Positions 19,371-28,527 of a DNA stretch of 64,000 nt are shown one piece after another (positions within the stretch are counted from its first letter, which is position 1; every line of letters begins with the position of its first letter). Made by a program: the position numbers and the translations under genes. The DNA lies in the NCBI RefSeq assembly GCF_029023785.1, contig NZ_CP118955.1, forward strand, positions 363,501 to 427,500, in the 5' to 3' direction. A model generated the notes under the pieces. That model was not told where the DNA came from. It saw only the letters and a list, made by a program, of their open reading frames with translations, and did not search any database. The stretch comes from Enterococcus faecium. GTDB lineage: Bacteria > Bacillota > Bacilli > Lactobacillales > Enterococcaceae.

Positions 19371-20077
19371 TTATTGGAGTTTTGATTGTCAGCTTGCTTG
19401 CTTTTGCTTTAACGAACGTGTTCGCTAAAAAAACATGGCAAACCTTTTTATCTTTGATTTTCGGACTAATCTTCGTCGCTTCACTAAGTTTGATCGTCGC
19501 TAATTTGTCCAATCACTTTGGAATGGAAAAAGTAACGGAAACAAAAACAGAAAAAATTGTTTCCAGTGCTGATTCCCAAGGAGCAGATATGCTTTTGTAT
19601 AAAGCTTTAGGGAATGGAAAAGAAAAAGTGTATCTTTACCGAACAAATGAAAAACAAGAAAAACCAAAAGCAACTGGTACGGATAACGAAACAAATAAAG
19701 TAGAAAAGACAGACGGCGATGCTGAAAAAGTGACGAAAACTACTTATTGGGAATACAAAAACGACATGTATAAATTCTGGTTCAATATTGCTGATAACAA
19801 TCACGAATATGACAGCCGAGTGAATACATTCAAAATCCCAGAGACATGGGTAGAATTAAGTACGGACCAAGCAGCCAAGTTAGCTGAATTAGTGAAGAAA
19901 CAGCAAAGTACGATGGAAAGTGAAGCAAAAGCTTATGTTCAAGACGGTATGGTAAAAGCAATGACTGAAAATCCAAAAATGAGCAAAGCAGAGCAAGAAC
20001 AACGTACGAAAGCCTTAGCTGCTGAATTCCAACAACAAGCATTCGCAAAATTAGTGAAAGAAGCAAAAGGCGAATAA
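19367..20077 (+). CDS. DUF4811-family membrane protein, exporter partner
   Basis: 236 residues: two membrane helices at the N terminus (about 3-20 and 27-47), then a hydrophilic, lysine/glutamate-rich region (110-135) and an alanine/glutamine-rich helical end. DUF4811 proteins occur next to DHA2 exporters in Lactobacillales; the ATGA overlap with the exporter supports a joint role, perhaps as a small accessory subunit. Molecular function is unknown. Confidence 0.75.
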   Translation: MIIGVLIVSLLAFALTNVFAKKTWQTFLSLIFGLIFVASLSLIVANLSNHFGMEKVTETKTEKIVSSADSQGADMLLYKALGNGKEKVYLYRTNEKQEKPKATGTDNETNKVEKTDGDAEKVTKTTYWEYKNDMYKFWFNIADNNHEYDSRVNTFKIPETWVELSTDQAAKLAELVKKQQSTMESEAKAYVQDGMVKAMTENPKMSKAEQEQRTKALAAEFQQQAFAKLVKEAKGE

Positions 20078-20080
20078 TAT

Positions 20081-20338
20081 TTTGAACACCATGTAGGAGG
20101 TTGTGAAAAAGCTGCTCTGCATCAAGCAGTAAGAACAATCAGATAAAAATAGCACTCCATATTTTTCATCTGATTGGGCTTAGTGCCGTAGATGCAAGCT
20201 TTTGAACACCGTTTAAGGAAGAGGTTGTGAGCCTGCCGTTTAACTCTGAGTCACAAGGAGCAATTTCAAAAAACAGCTTCTCATGTTTGTTGACTATTGT
20301 GACTTGTGACCGAGGAGTTGGCAGGAGAACACCGTTTA
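20081..20338 (+). repeat. Repeat cluster: one standard unit and one variant unit
   Basis: A partial end TTTGAACACCATGTA (20081-20095), a full unit at 20097-20215 (GAGGTTGTGAAAAAGCTG ... GATGCAAGCTTTTGAACACC), and a variant at 20221-20338 (GAGGTTGTGAGCCTGCC ... GGCAGGAGAACACCG). The variant has long GTCACAAGG / CCTTGTGAC type arms and recurs at 57.25 kb. No gene in 20078-20428. Confidence 0.82.
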
Positions 20339-20342
20339 TTCG

Positions 20343-20392
20343 AAAAAAGGAACTGCGACAAGACTTTTGTCACAGTTCCTTCTTTTTTTTGC
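20343..20392 (+). terminator. Terminator capping the repeat cluster
   Basis: AAGGAACTG..GACAA pairs with TTGTCACAGTTCCTT, followed by a long T-rich run. Confidence 0.8.
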
Positions 20393-20428
20393 TATGCTAT
20401 ACTAGATGTAAAAAATAGGAGAAATAAA

Positions 20429-20713
20429 ATGAGGGAAATTTATTCTTTTGAATCAAAAATCTATGCTTCCGAAGTCGACAAGGGCGGGGCATATATTATT
20501 TTTCCGTATGATATAAGAAAAGAATTCGGTGCTGGAAGAGTTAAAGTCCAAGCAACTTTTGACAATGTGCCGTATGAAGGCAGTATCGTGAATATGGGCG
20601 TGAAAAATCCAGATGGTTCAGTCTGCTACATCCTTGGACTACGAAAAGATATTCGTAAAAACATCGGAAAAGAAATCGGTGATATTGTAGCAGTTACAGT
20701 GAAGCAAAAATAA
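20429..20713 (+). CDS. DUF1905-family small protein
   Basis: 94 residues from ATG 20429 after AGGAGAAATAAA. The sequence (YSFESKIYA ... GGAYIIFPYDIRKEFG ... VKVQATFDNVPYEGSIV ... YILGLRKDIRKNIGKEIGDIV) matches the DUF1905 beta-barrel-like fold along its length. Such proteins are cytosolic and of unknown function, sometimes fused to YdeI-type domains. It stands alone between two repeat clusters. Confidence 0.8.
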   Translation: MREIYSFESKIYASEVDKGGAYIIFPYDIRKEFGAGRVKVQATFDNVPYEGSIVNMGVKNPDGSVCYILGLRKDIRKNIGKEIGDIVAVTVKQK

Positions 20714-20715
20714 AA

Positions 20716-20746
20716 GAGGTTGTGACAAAAGACGTGTCACAACCTC
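20716..20746. terminator. Hairpin between DUF1905 gene and reverse repeats
   Basis: GAGGTTGTGAC (20716-20726) pairs with GTCACAACCTC (20736-20746). No clear T-run follows, but it has the repeat-cap sequence and lies three bases after the stop. Confidence 0.7.
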
Positions 20747-20748
20747 TT

Positions 20749-20990
20749 GATAAACGGTGTTCAAAAGCCAGTTTCTCGGTAGTAAGTCAAATTTATGCAA
20801 AAATGTGGAAACCCATGTTTACAAAATTTTTCTTACTACTCGAAACGAAGCGGCTTTATCACAACCTCTTGATAAACGGCGTTCAATCAGCTGTCCCTCG
20901 GTATTAGCTCAAAAACGGCAAAATATGAGAAGCTATTTTTCCATTTTTTTCTCTCATACTCAGGTCATAACGCTGATTTCACAACCTCTT
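20749..20990 (-). repeat. Two tandem repeat units in reverse orientation
   Basis: Units at 20749-20870 and 20871-20990, each starting GATAAACGG and ending TCACAACCTCTT. The second has the same CAAAAACGGCAAAA loop as units at 15.6 and 15.85 kb. They reach to within four bases of the lpdD stop. Confidence 0.82.
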
Positions 20991-20993
20991 CTT

Positions 20994-21413
20994 TCATAAT
21001 GGTTTTTCACCATCTTTATAATAAACTGGTTCTTTGATATGGAAATCTATTTTTTCCAACCAATCTAAAATCTTGTAACCTAACTCTTCTGACATCGGAA
21101 AAGAGGCGTTGATTTGTGCATTGGAGATATGGTCAACATGGATACCGGAAGTGATCGTACAACTTCCCGGAACGGCAGTTTTGATGATCACAGCTATTTT
21201 TTCGGCTAAGACATCGTCTTTATGGAACCGACCATCGTGGCTAGGGAAACGTACAGTTTGCATCTCTGTATCACGAGAAAATGTAGTGACTGTTCCGATA
21301 TGTGGTGTATCTCCGCCTGTTAAAGTGATCAATAAGTCTTTACCGATTACTTTAACAGCAGCTTGGATCGTGAAACCTAGTTTGGTTACTTCAACTATCG
21401 TTTCTTTTTCCAT
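20994..21413 (-). CDS. lpdD: LpdD-like subunit/chaperone of a UbiD-type decarboxylase
   Basis: 139 residues. Start ATG 21413 lies one base after the lpdB stop; a longer reading inside lpdB is rejected. The sequence (LTGGDTPHIGTVTTFSRD, FPSHDGRFHKDDVLAEKIA, SGIHVDHISNAQI) resembles the small protein that accompanies lactobacillal gallate decarboxylase and is classed with prenylated-flavin chaperones. It probably helps activate or maturate LpdC. Last gene of lpdC-lpdB-lpdD. Confidence 0.75.
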   Translation of the reverse strand: MEKETIVEVTKLGFTIQAAVKVIGKDLLITLTGGDTPHIGTVTTFSRDTEMQTVRFPSHDGRFHKDDVLAEKIAVIIKTAVPGSCTITSGIHVDHISNAQINASFPMSEELGYKILDWLEKIDFHIKEPVYYKDGEKPL

Positions 21414-21414
21414 A

Positions 21415-21999
21415 TTAATCACCCTGCCAACGTTTTGAATGCTCATTTACAATTCCAAATTGATCCAAAAGTTTCATTGTATGGTGATTAACAAGATCTT
21501 GGATCGTTTGAGGCTGATTATAAAAAGCAGGAATTGGTGGTATGATTTGCACACCTAGTCGTGCTAATTTAGTCAAGTTTTCCAAGTGAATGGCATTTAA
21601 TGGCGTTTCACGAGGAACAATGACTAACTTTCGTTGCTCCTTCATTGTTACATCAGCAGCACGTGCAATCAGGTTGTCGCCTAAACCAACAGAGATACCT
21701 GCGACTGTTTTCATACTTGCCGGTACGATGATCATTCCATCGGTCAAAAATGATCCGCTGGCGACAGCAGCACCTAAATCTTTGTTTGAATAATGGTAAT
21801 CAAACAGGCTTTCGAATTCAGTTAGTGATAAGTCGGATTCCAGCTTTAAGTTCTGTTTTGCCCATGGACTGATGATTCCGTGTGTTTCTATCATCGGATA
21901 TTCTTTTAGTTTCTTCACTAGGTTGATGGCATAAATGGTGCCTGAAGCGCCACTTACACCAATCACGATTTTTTTCTTCCGTTGTGCCAATTGTTCCAT
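21415..21999 (-). CDS. lpdB: UbiX-like flavin prenyltransferase
   Basis: 194 residues from ATG 21999 (AAGGAG nine bases upstream; the GTG at 22008 overlaps it). Visible motifs are the flavin-binding IGVSGASGTIYAINL, VPASMKTVAGISVGLGDNLIARAADV and VPRETPLNAIHLENL. It prenylates FMN to make the cofactor of UbiD enzymes. It follows lpdC by 46 bases, matching its role of supplying prenyl-FMN. Confidence 0.9.
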   Translation of the reverse strand: MEQLAQRKKKIVIGVSGASGTIYAINLVKKLKEYPMIETHGIISPWAKQNLKLESDLSLTEFESLFDYHYSNKDLGAAVASGSFLTDGMIIVPASMKTVAGISVGLGDNLIARAADVTMKEQRKLVIVPRETPLNAIHLENLTKLARLGVQIIPPIPAFYNQPQTIQDLVNHHTMKLLDQFGIVNEHSKRWQGD

Positions 22000-22045
22000 T
22001 TTCCGCACTCCTTTTTATGATGTCAAAACAGTTGCAGATCATTCA

Positions 22046-23521
22046 TTATTTCAAATATTTTTCCCAATCTTCTACTTCTTGGAATTTTGCACGTACAAAA
22101 TGTTCTTTCATATCGAAAGGAACTGTACCGTCAAAGATAGTTTTTGCACTCATCCCACGGAAACGAATAGAGCCAGGATTATATTCTGGTAATTCTGATG
22201 GGTCCAATGGATGGTTCCTCATTCCTGGGATCACGATGATATCTTTATCTCCTTGGAAACGAGTGTTGAAAGTCCAAACTACATCGTTCATGTCGAAAAT
22301 ATCAACATCTTCATCGACTAAAATGACTGTCTTCAATTCTTTGAAGGCTGATAAAGCAAGAATAGCTGCTTGACGCTGAATACCTTCATCCGCTTCGTTT
22401 TCTTTACGGATTTGCATGATGGTCATCAATTTACCACCACCTGCAGAAGGATTGTAGACATTTACTACTTTTCCTGGAATAGCTTTATCGACCAAGGCAA
22501 GAATACTTGCTTCTGTAGGAATACCGGCCATAGATACGTGTTCTTCACTGGGACCAATCGTTGTTTGCATGATTGGATTGTCTTTTCGGTGAGTAACTGC
22601 TTTGACTTTCACTACTTGTACAGCTGGATTAGCATCCCCAGTATAGCCAGGAAATTCTGGCATTGCTTTTCCTGAGTTCGTGTTGATATCTTCTTGCATT
22701 GTTTCATTTGGCATGATTTCTGCTTCAATGATGAATTCAGCACGAGCAATACCCACTTCATCGACTGCTATACCATCAACGATTTGAATAGGTTCGTTAC
22801 GCAAAGCTCCTGCACACCATAGTTCATTGTAGCCAAGTGGAGTGGTAGGTGGTTCGAAAGTCGTGCCAATGGCAATTGCTGGATCTAAACCAATATTGAT
22901 AGTGATAGGCATTGGTTTATTCAAGGCTTCGAATTGTTTTTGGAAGTGACCAATGTGGCGTCCGCCAGGCATGATGTACATACCGATCGTATCTTTATCT
23001 TCTAGAACCATACGATGGATCGTTACATCGCTCATTGTTTTTTCTGGATCTGATCCTAAGACTACACCCATTGTGATGTATGGACCAGCATCTTCAGGAG
23101 TATTTGTAGGTGCAGGCAAAATGTTGCGAATATCGAAGTCTGCATCGGTAGCTAGATGAACGACTTCTTGTGCTGGAGCGTCTGCTTTGTCTACTTTCAC
23201 AGGTTTGATTGGATTTTCTACAGCGTCTTTCAAGAAACGACCAAGTGTTCGATAATCATGGTGCAAAATTTCACCTACACGTTTACGACTAGCCATTGTT
23301 CCGATGTTCACACGTGTGCCGGGGAAACCTTTGATATTGTTGAAAGTCATAGCTGGTCCTTCTTGAGTCGGACGTTTTACTGTACCGCCAGCACCGATAT
23401 AACGGTAAACACCAGATAATTCTGCTTCAGGATCGATTTCAATATCTGTTTCGTGATATTGACCTGGAAGTGTTTTTAGTTCTTCGATGACTTTTCTTAA
23501 ATCATACGGTTGATCTGTCAT
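22046..23521 (-). CDS. lpdC: UbiD-family non-oxidative aromatic acid decarboxylase (gallate/protocatechuate type)
   Basis: 491 residues, full length for the family. Recognisable blocks: YRYIGAGGTVKRPTQEGPAM, the prenyl-FMN/metal region DVTIHRMVLEDKDTIGMYIMPGGRHIG, TFEPPTTPLGYNELW, and the end RFRGMSAKTIFDGTVPFDMKEHF. It closely resembles Lactobacillus LpdC, which removes CO2 from gallate and protocatechuate. RBS GGAGG precedes ATG 23521. Here lpdC, B and D are contiguous. The exact phenolic substrate is inferred. Confidence 0.9.
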   Translation of the reverse strand: MTDQPYDLRKVIEELKTLPGQYHETDIEIDPEAELSGVYRYIGAGGTVKRPTQEGPAMTFNNIKGFPGTRVNIGTMASRKRVGEILHHDYRTLGRFLKDAVENPIKPVKVDKADAPAQEVVHLATDADFDIRNILPAPTNTPEDAGPYITMGVVLGSDPEKTMSDVTIHRMVLEDKDTIGMYIMPGGRHIGHFQKQFEALNKPMPITINIGLDPAIAIGTTFEPPTTPLGYNELWCAGALRNEPIQIVDGIAVDEVGIARAEFIIEAEIMPNETMQEDINTNSGKAMPEFPGYTGDANPAVQVVKVKAVTHRKDNPIMQTTIGPSEEHVSMAGIPTEASILALVDKAIPGKVVNVYNPSAGGGKLMTIMQIRKENEADEGIQRQAAILALSAFKELKTVILVDEDVDIFDMNDVVWTFNTRFQGDKDIIVIPGMRNHPLDPSELPEYNPGSIRFRGMSAKTIFDGTVPFDMKEHFVRAKFQEVEDWEKYLK

Positions 23522-23630
23522 GAGAGATTCCTCCTTAGTTGTCTTTACCTATCTATAGTAAAAGGTGAAAAAGAGGAAAACAATTCAACTTGTTCGGTAA
23601 AGTATTCTACAATGGAATGGATGCGTTTTT

Positions 23631-23658
23631 TTGATAATAGAATAAACTATGATATACT
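23631..23658 (+). promoter_or_regulatory. Sigma-A promoter of a small orphan gene
   Basis: TTGATA (23631-23636), 16 bases, TATACT (23653-23658), 44 bases before GTG 23702. Confidence 0.6.
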
Positions 23659-23701
23659 TATCACTAAAAGAAAGCGCATACTTAGTGTTGGAGGAAGGAA
23701 A

Positions 23702-24013
23702 GTGAAAAAAATGAAGGAGTCATTTCCTAAAGCAGTAAAAGTGGAAAATATAGCGAATATTTTGAAAGTTACATTTGAAAACGGAGAAGTAAAATACGTG
23801 AAATCTCATTGGACAGAAGAGATAACCGATGCCTTGCAATTTGGAAAAAAAGGAAGAGGAAAAAGAAAAAATATTCTCGCACTTTCTCGTAATATGTGGA
23901 TTGGGACTGAAGTAACGATTGAAGCAGATGGAACAGTATTCATAAATGGAAAAGACAGGTATACGCCAGAAGAGTTGTGGTACAAAGGAAAGAAAAGTAT
24001 ACCAGAATTATAA
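23702..24013 (+). CDS. Uncharacterised small basic protein
   Basis: 103 residues from GTG 23702, seven bases after GGAGG. It is soluble and basic: a first beta-rich half (VKVENIANILKVTFENGEVKYV), a basic middle (FGKKGRGKRKNILA) and a second part LSRNMWIGTEVTIEADGTVFINGKDRYTPEELWYKG. The first half recalls DUF2442-type proteins but the match is too weak to name. It has its own promoter and terminator, so it is likely a real monocistronic gene. Function unknown. Confidence 0.65.
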   Translation: MKKMKESFPKAVKVENIANILKVTFENGEVKYVKSHWTEEITDALQFGKKGRGKRKNILALSRNMWIGTEVTIEADGTVFINGKDRYTPEELWYKGKKSIPEL

Positions 24014-24027
24014 AAAATAATTAAAAA

Positions 24028-24080
24028 AAACAGCGCGAAACAAGGAACATATTACTTCCTCGTTTCTTGCTGTTTTCTAC
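24028..24080 (+). terminator. Terminator of the small orphan gene
   Basis: AAAACAGC..GAAACAAGGAA pairs with TTCCTCGTTTCTTGCTGTTTT around an ATATTAC loop. Confidence 0.7.
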
Positions 24081-24128
24081 TATTTCAGCGCTCTTATGAC
24101 TCAAATCTAAATGTGGTTGTCACAACCT
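24081..24128 (-). repeat. Remnant end of a repeat unit
   Basis: CAGCGCTCTTATGACTCAAA followed by GGTTGTCACAACCTTA matches only the terminal part of reverse units; the TTA is the stop codon of the adjacent ABC transporter gene. Confidence 0.55.
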
Positions 24129-26464
24129 TATTCTGCACGCAAAGCGATAGCGGCGTCTTTTTTCGCTGCCATTCGTGCAGGAAGATGACCGCCAAGCATC
24201 GTCAATATAGTAGAGACGATCACTAGAATAATCGCATGGACAGGATTTAGTTGAGCAACATTTTTTAGATCCGTCATGTTGTATAAGATGCTATTGATAG
24301 GGAACGTAGCTAGCCATGCAATAAACACACCTAATATCCCAGAAGAAATACCTAAAATACACGTTTCTGCGTCAAATACGCGAGTGATGTCTTTTTTACG
24401 TGCACCTAAAGCTTTTAGTACACCGATTTCTTTTGTCCGTTCAATCACAGATGTATAAGTAATGATACTGATCATGATCATACTTGTTACTAAAGAGATC
24501 CCTGCAAAAGCAATAAGGACATAAGTGATAGCATCCATCAATCCGCCAGTCAGTTCAGTCATCGTTCCAGCTAAATCAGTATAAATGATTTTATCTTCAT
24601 CTGATTTGCCTTTATTGTAATCATCTAGATAATCCAAGATCTTTTCTTTGTCTTCAAAATTGTTCGGATAAATCATGATACTTGAAGGCAAGCTGTCTCC
24701 ACCTAAATAACTAAGCAATGTTTGTTTGGCATTTTCGTCAACTTTTTCAGTAGTTAAGACATTTACACCACTGTCTCTTTGAGCTTTGACGATTTCTGAT
24801 TCTTTGTTTTCGTTGACGATTTGAGTCGTTAATTGATCGCTATAAGCGATTCCTGGAGATAAGAGATTCATTGTAGAAGAAGATTTCACGCGTAGGATCC
24901 CCGAGATCTTCAATTCATCAGAAGCATTCTGATACATCGCATCATAATCTGTATTAGGGATAAAATTCCCAGTTGGAAGTTTTGTATAGTAAGTATTGTT
25001 GTTTACTAATTTGAATGTTGTACCAACGATATCATCAAAATCAAGTTTTTCGTCTTCTTTCACATCAAATCCAAGATTCTTCAATGCGTTGATATTAGTA
25101 TTATTATTGCCGTCTACGATCAGCACGACATCTGTTGCTGAGGCTGGATAACTTCCGGCAAGTAAAGAATAATTGTCTTTTAAAAAGTTTTCTTTGCTAG
25201 TGTCAAGCTGTGTAGGGAAACTTGACACTCCCACACCTGTCATTGCTGACATCGTACTAGATAAAGAAAGAGATTCCGTATCAGGATTTTGATTCGAGAA
25301 GCTGACAGGCTGTACTTTGCCATTTACATCACGTAAAAGATTGATTCCTGTAGTACGGGTAAATCCGATATTATTACTTAAGTTAGGATCGATGTCTGTT
25401 ACGTAATCGACGTATGTTTGATCAATCTTATTCGTGTGCTGTGCTTTATCTTCTTCGCTGACTTTTGCAGTAATCGTTTTGCTGTCTGGATAATCCGCTT
25501 TGCTTGCACCCAATCCGGCATCGTCACGAGTCTGGTTAGTCGTTACCTTAGAAATAGTAATCGGAAATTTCGCCATCGTTTCAGCTTGCGTGTTATCGAT
25601 TTGTTTTTGGAATCCAGAAGAAAGGGACAGAACGATCGCGATTCCGATGATCCCAATACTGGAAGCAAAGGAGGTCAAGAAAGTACGTCCTTTTTTTGTT
25701 CGGATATTGTTGAAGGAAAGCTTTAACGCTGTCCAAAAACTCATCTTTGTTCTGCGTAAGTTAAATTGATCATCTTTTGGTCGTTCGATGTGAGGATGGG
25801 AATCTGTTAAGATCTTACCATCAGAAAATTCAATGATCCGATCTGCGTATTGATGGGCCAGTTCAGGATTATGTGTGACCATGATCACTAATTTTTCTTT
25901 CGATAACTCTTGGATCAATTCCATGATCTGGATACTTGTTTCTGTATCTAACGCTCCGGTTGGTTCATCGCACAAAAGGATATCTGGGTCATTGGCTAGT
26001 GCTCGAGCGATGGCCACTCGCTGCATTTGTCCACCAGATAACTGATTTGGCTTTTTATGCATATGATCTGTCAAGCCGACTCGGTGCAATGCATCTTCTG
26101 CCCGTTTTCGTTTTTCGTCTTTAGAAACACCACTTAATGTCATCCCAAGTTCAACGTTTTCAATAATGCCTAGATGACCAATCAAGTTGTAACTTTGAAA
26201 AATGAAACCGATAGAGTTGTTTCGGTAGGCATCCCAGTCACTGTCCTTAAAGTCTTTAGTAGACTTTCCGTTGATTACCATATCACCGGAATCATAATTA
26301 TCTAGTCCACCAATCACATTCAGCATAGTCGTTTTACCAGAACCACTAGGACCTAAAATCGCTACGAATTCTTTTTGTCTGAAAGCGACAGACACACCAT
26401 CCAATGCTTTGGTGGTGGTTTCGCCGACTTTATAATATTTTTTTATATCTTTTAATTGAAGCAT
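24128..26464 (-). CDS. MacB-like ABC transporter, fused ATPase and FtsX permease
   Basis: 778 residues from ATG 26464. ATPase domain at 1-225: Walker [12 protein letters not shown]-loop FQSYN, signature LSGGQMQR, Walker [14 protein letters not shown] membrane helix (about 260-285) leads into a large extracytoplasmic region (about 290-640), then three helices at 650-770 with the FtsX end motif. This is a type VII, non-canonical exporter transmitting force across the membrane. It is divergent from an OmpR-type two-component system, which probably controls it. Cargo (peptide, bacteriocin or lipid) is not identifiable. Confidence 0.85.
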   Translation of the reverse strand: MLQLKDIKKYYKVGETTTKALDGVSVAFRQKEFVAILGPSGSGKTTMLNVIGGLDNYDSGDMVINGKSTKDFKDSDWDAYRNNSIGFIFQSYNLIGHLGIIENVELGMTLSGVSKDEKRKRAEDALHRVGLTDHMHKKPNQLSGGQMQRVAIARALANDPDILLCDEPTGALDTETSIQIMELIQELSKEKLVIMVTHNPELAHQYADRIIEFSDGKILTDSHPHIERPKDDQFNLRRTKMSFWTALKLSFNNIRTKKGRTFLTSFASSIGIIGIAIVLSLSSGFQKQIDNTQAETMAKFPITISKVTTNQTRDDAGLGASKADYPDSKTITAKVSEEDKAQHTNKIDQTYVDYVTDIDPNLSNNIGFTRTTGINLLRDVNGKVQPVSFSNQNPDTESLSLSSTMSAMTGVGVSSFPTQLDTSKENFLKDNYSLLAGSYPASATDVVLIVDGNNNTNINALKNLGFDVKEDEKLDFDDIVGTTFKLVNNNTYYTKLPTGNFIPNTDYDAMYQNASDELKISGILRVKSSSTMNLLSPGIAYSDQLTTQIVNENKESEIVKAQRDSGVNVLTTEKVDENAKQTLLSYLGGDSLPSSIMIYPNNFEDKEKILDYLDDYNKGKSDEDKIIYTDLAGTMTELTGGLMDAITYVLIAFAGISLVTSMIMISIITYTSVIERTKEIGVLKALGARKKDITRVFDAETCILGISSGILGVFIAWLATFPINSILYNMTDLKNVAQLNPVHAIILVIVSTILTMLGGHLPARMAAKKDAAIALRAE

Positions 26465-26490
26465 AATCACCCTTCTCCCGTATTGAAATA

Positions 26491-26538
26491 TTCGGTATAC
26501 TAATAAGTATATCAGAACAATGATCGTAGTATACGAAA
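26491..26538. promoter_or_regulatory. Candidate operator between ABC transporter and two-component system
   Basis: TTCGGTATACTA (26491-26502) and TAGTATACGAA (26527-26537) form a near-perfect inverted pair, with another GTATA in between (AAGTATATC). Position between divergent start codons suggests response-regulator binding. Confidence 0.5.
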
Positions 26539-26605
26539 TAAATGTTAACTGAAGATGAACTACAAGAAAAAATCTAGAAATTTTTCAAAAAACAGAGGGA
26601 GATCA

Positions 26606-27274
26606 ATGAATCGTATTTTAGTAGTAGAAGATGATCCGCAATTACAGTTGCTTTACCGTTCTGTGTTGGAACGAGCGGGCTTTTCAGTCATCACCGCATT
26701 GAATGGAGAGGATGCGCTGAAAAAACTAGAAGCGACACGTATAGAATTAATCATTACAGATATCATGATGCCGAAAATGGATGGCTATGACTTGCTAGAC
26801 TCATTACGTAGCACCAGATTTGACACACCTGTTCTAATGATTACGGCAAAGGCCGATTTTGAGGATAAGAAACGCGGGTTCAAATTAGGAGCAGATGATT
26901 ATATGACAAAACCCATCGATGTCAATGAGATGATCCTACGTGTGGAAGCATTGCTTCGACGTTCAAAGATCAATTACAGCAGTAGCTTGATAATCGGACA
27001 AACAAAATTAGAGCTAGATGCTTATACAGTGTTACAAGATCAGCATTCGTTGATTCTGCCTCAAAAAGAATTTCTGCTTCTGTATAAATTACTGTCTTAT
27101 CCCAACAAGATCTTCACTCGCCAACAGTTGATGGATGATATTTGGGGATTAGATACGAATACAGAAGAACGAACGATCGATGTACATATCAAACGTTTAA
27201 GGACCCGTTTTGAAAAGACGGAAGATTTTCAAATCATCACAGTACGGGGACTAGGCTATAAGGCGGTTATTTAA
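26606..27274 (+). CDS. OmpR-family response regulator
   Basis: 222 residues from ATG 26606 (GAGGGAG upstream). Receiver domain 1-115 with acidic pair Glu8-Asp9-Asp10, phosphoacceptor Asp52 (IITDIMMPKMDG) and Lys in MTKPID; winged-helix DNA-binding domain 125-222 (TRQQLMDDIWG, TEERTIDVHIKRLRTRF). Two bases separate it from the kinase gene. It most likely regulates the divergent ABC transporter. Confidence 0.92.
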   Translation: MNRILVVEDDPQLQLLYRSVLERAGFSVITALNGEDALKKLEATRIELIITDIMMPKMDGYDLLDSLRSTRFDTPVLMITAKADFEDKKRGFKLGADDYMTKPIDVNEMILRVEALLRRSKINYSSSLIIGQTKLELDAYTVLQDQHSLILPQKEFLLLYKLLSYPNKIFTRQQLMDDIWGLDTNTEERTIDVHIKRLRTRFEKTEDFQIITVRGLGYKAVI

Positions 27275-27276
27275 AG

Positions 27277-28320
27277 ATGAAAAAAAAGCTATTTTCACAA
27301 TTATGGATCTATTTTGCTAGTATTGTCTTCATTTCGATCTTAGTGACACTGCTGTGTTTTCTCGGTTTTATTTTCTTATTGTCTCGACATTCTATCTCGC
27401 CTGCTGAATCGGCTGGAAAACCAACGTTATACCCGTTATTCGTCTTTGCGGGGTTCAGTATGGTCGTGGGTACAGGAATATCGATTTTTGTTGGGCGGCG
27501 TATCCTGCATCCAATCAGTGCGCTAGGGACAAATATGAGTCTGGTAGCAACGGGAGATTTTTCGATTCGAATGGATGAACAGCAGAAAGTAGCAGAAGTA
27601 CAGCAACTGTATAAAGATTTCAACGTTATGGTCCAAGAACTCAATAGTATCGAGACACTGAGGAATGACTTTGTGTCCAGTGTATCCCATGAATTCAAAA
27701 CACCACTAGCAACAATCCAAGGATATGTTCAATTGTTACAAGCCCCAAATCTCTCTGACGAAGAACGCCAAATATTTTTATATCGGATTATCGAAAGTAT
27801 CACGCAGCTTTCACAATTAACAGAGAACATCTTAAAATTGAACAAACTGGAAAACCAGCGTATCCAACTGGAAAAGAAAGAGTATCGATTAGATGAACAA
27901 ATCAGAGAAGTAATCGTTTTTTTGCAGCCTAAATGGGAGAAAGAACAGCTAGAATTGGATATCGAACTTGCTGCAGTAAATTACACAGGCAATGAAGAGT
28001 TTTTGTACCAAGTGTGGCTGAATATCATGGATAACGCCATAAAGTACAATCAAATCAATGGACAGATTCATATCAAACTATTTGAGACAGCCACAGAGAT
28101 TGTACTGGAAGTGACCGATTCAGGTGTAGGAATGAATGAAGAGACCAGAGATCGAATGTTTGAAAAATTTTATCAAGGAGATACAAGTCGTCAAATTTCT
28201 GGGAATGGGCTAGGACTTTCACTGGTTAAAAAAATTCTAGAACTGCATGATGGACGTATTGATTATAGCAGTATCGAAGGAGTAGGAACGACAGCAATGA
28301 TACGGTTAAGTAAACAATAG
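27277..28320 (+). CDS. Sensor histidine kinase
   Basis: 347 residues: two membrane helices (about 8-35 and 50-73) with a very short outer loop of about 15 residues, HAMP (75-125), HisKA with phosphoacceptor His138 (SSVSHEFKTPLATIQGY), HATPase with NAIKY and GNGLGLSLVKKI. The minimal outer loop is that of intramembrane-sensing kinases, which often sense through an associated ABC transporter; the neighbouring MacB-like exporter is a candidate partner (inference). Confidence 0.9.
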   Translation: MKKKLFSQLWIYFASIVFISILVTLLCFLGFIFLLSRHSISPAESAGKPTLYPLFVFAGFSMVVGTGISIFVGRRILHPISALGTNMSLVATGDFSIRMDEQQKVAEVQQLYKDFNVMVQELNSIETLRNDFVSSVSHEFKTPLATIQGYVQLLQAPNLSDEERQIFLYRIIESITQLSQLTENILKLNKLENQRIQLEKKEYRLDEQIREVIVFLQPKWEKEQLELDIELAAVNYTGNEEFLYQVWLNIMDNAIKYNQINGQIHIKLFETATEIVLEVTDSGVGMNEETRDRMFEKFYQGDTSRQISGNGLGLSLVKKILELHDGRIDYSSIEGVGTTAMIRLSKQ

Positions 28321-28330
28321 GAAAAAGAAT

Positions 28331-28374
28331 AAAACCCCTAAAAATTCTATTGAAGGTTTTTAGGGGTTTTTAGT
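28331..28374 (+). terminator. Terminator of the two-component operon
   Basis: AAAACCCCTAAAAA (28331-28344) pairs with TTTTTAGGGGTTTT (28357-28370). Confidence 0.85.
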
Positions 28375-28492
28375 CGTTTTTTTGTGATTAGGGAAATGTT
28401 CTTACGGTTCTTTTGGCATAAAAATCGCTGCTTTCTTATTGAACTACGAGAAATGTTAGAGGTGTCATTGAAACAAGGACATGATGCAAGAA

Positions 28493-28527
28493 AGAGAGCG
28501 AAAGTCATGCGTCGCTCTCTTTTTTTG
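28493..28527 (+). terminator. Second terminator-like hairpin
   Basis: AGAGAGCGA (28493-28501) pairs with TCGCTCTCT (28512-28520), followed by seven T. No gene is visible just before it (28375-28490), so it may end a short untranslated transcript or back up the previous terminator. Confidence 0.6.

Noticed and set aside
20306..20428. Extension of the DUF1905 protein upstream of 20429
   Set aside because: It runs through the capping terminator and repeat; the ATG at 20429 has an RBS and fits the domain boundary.
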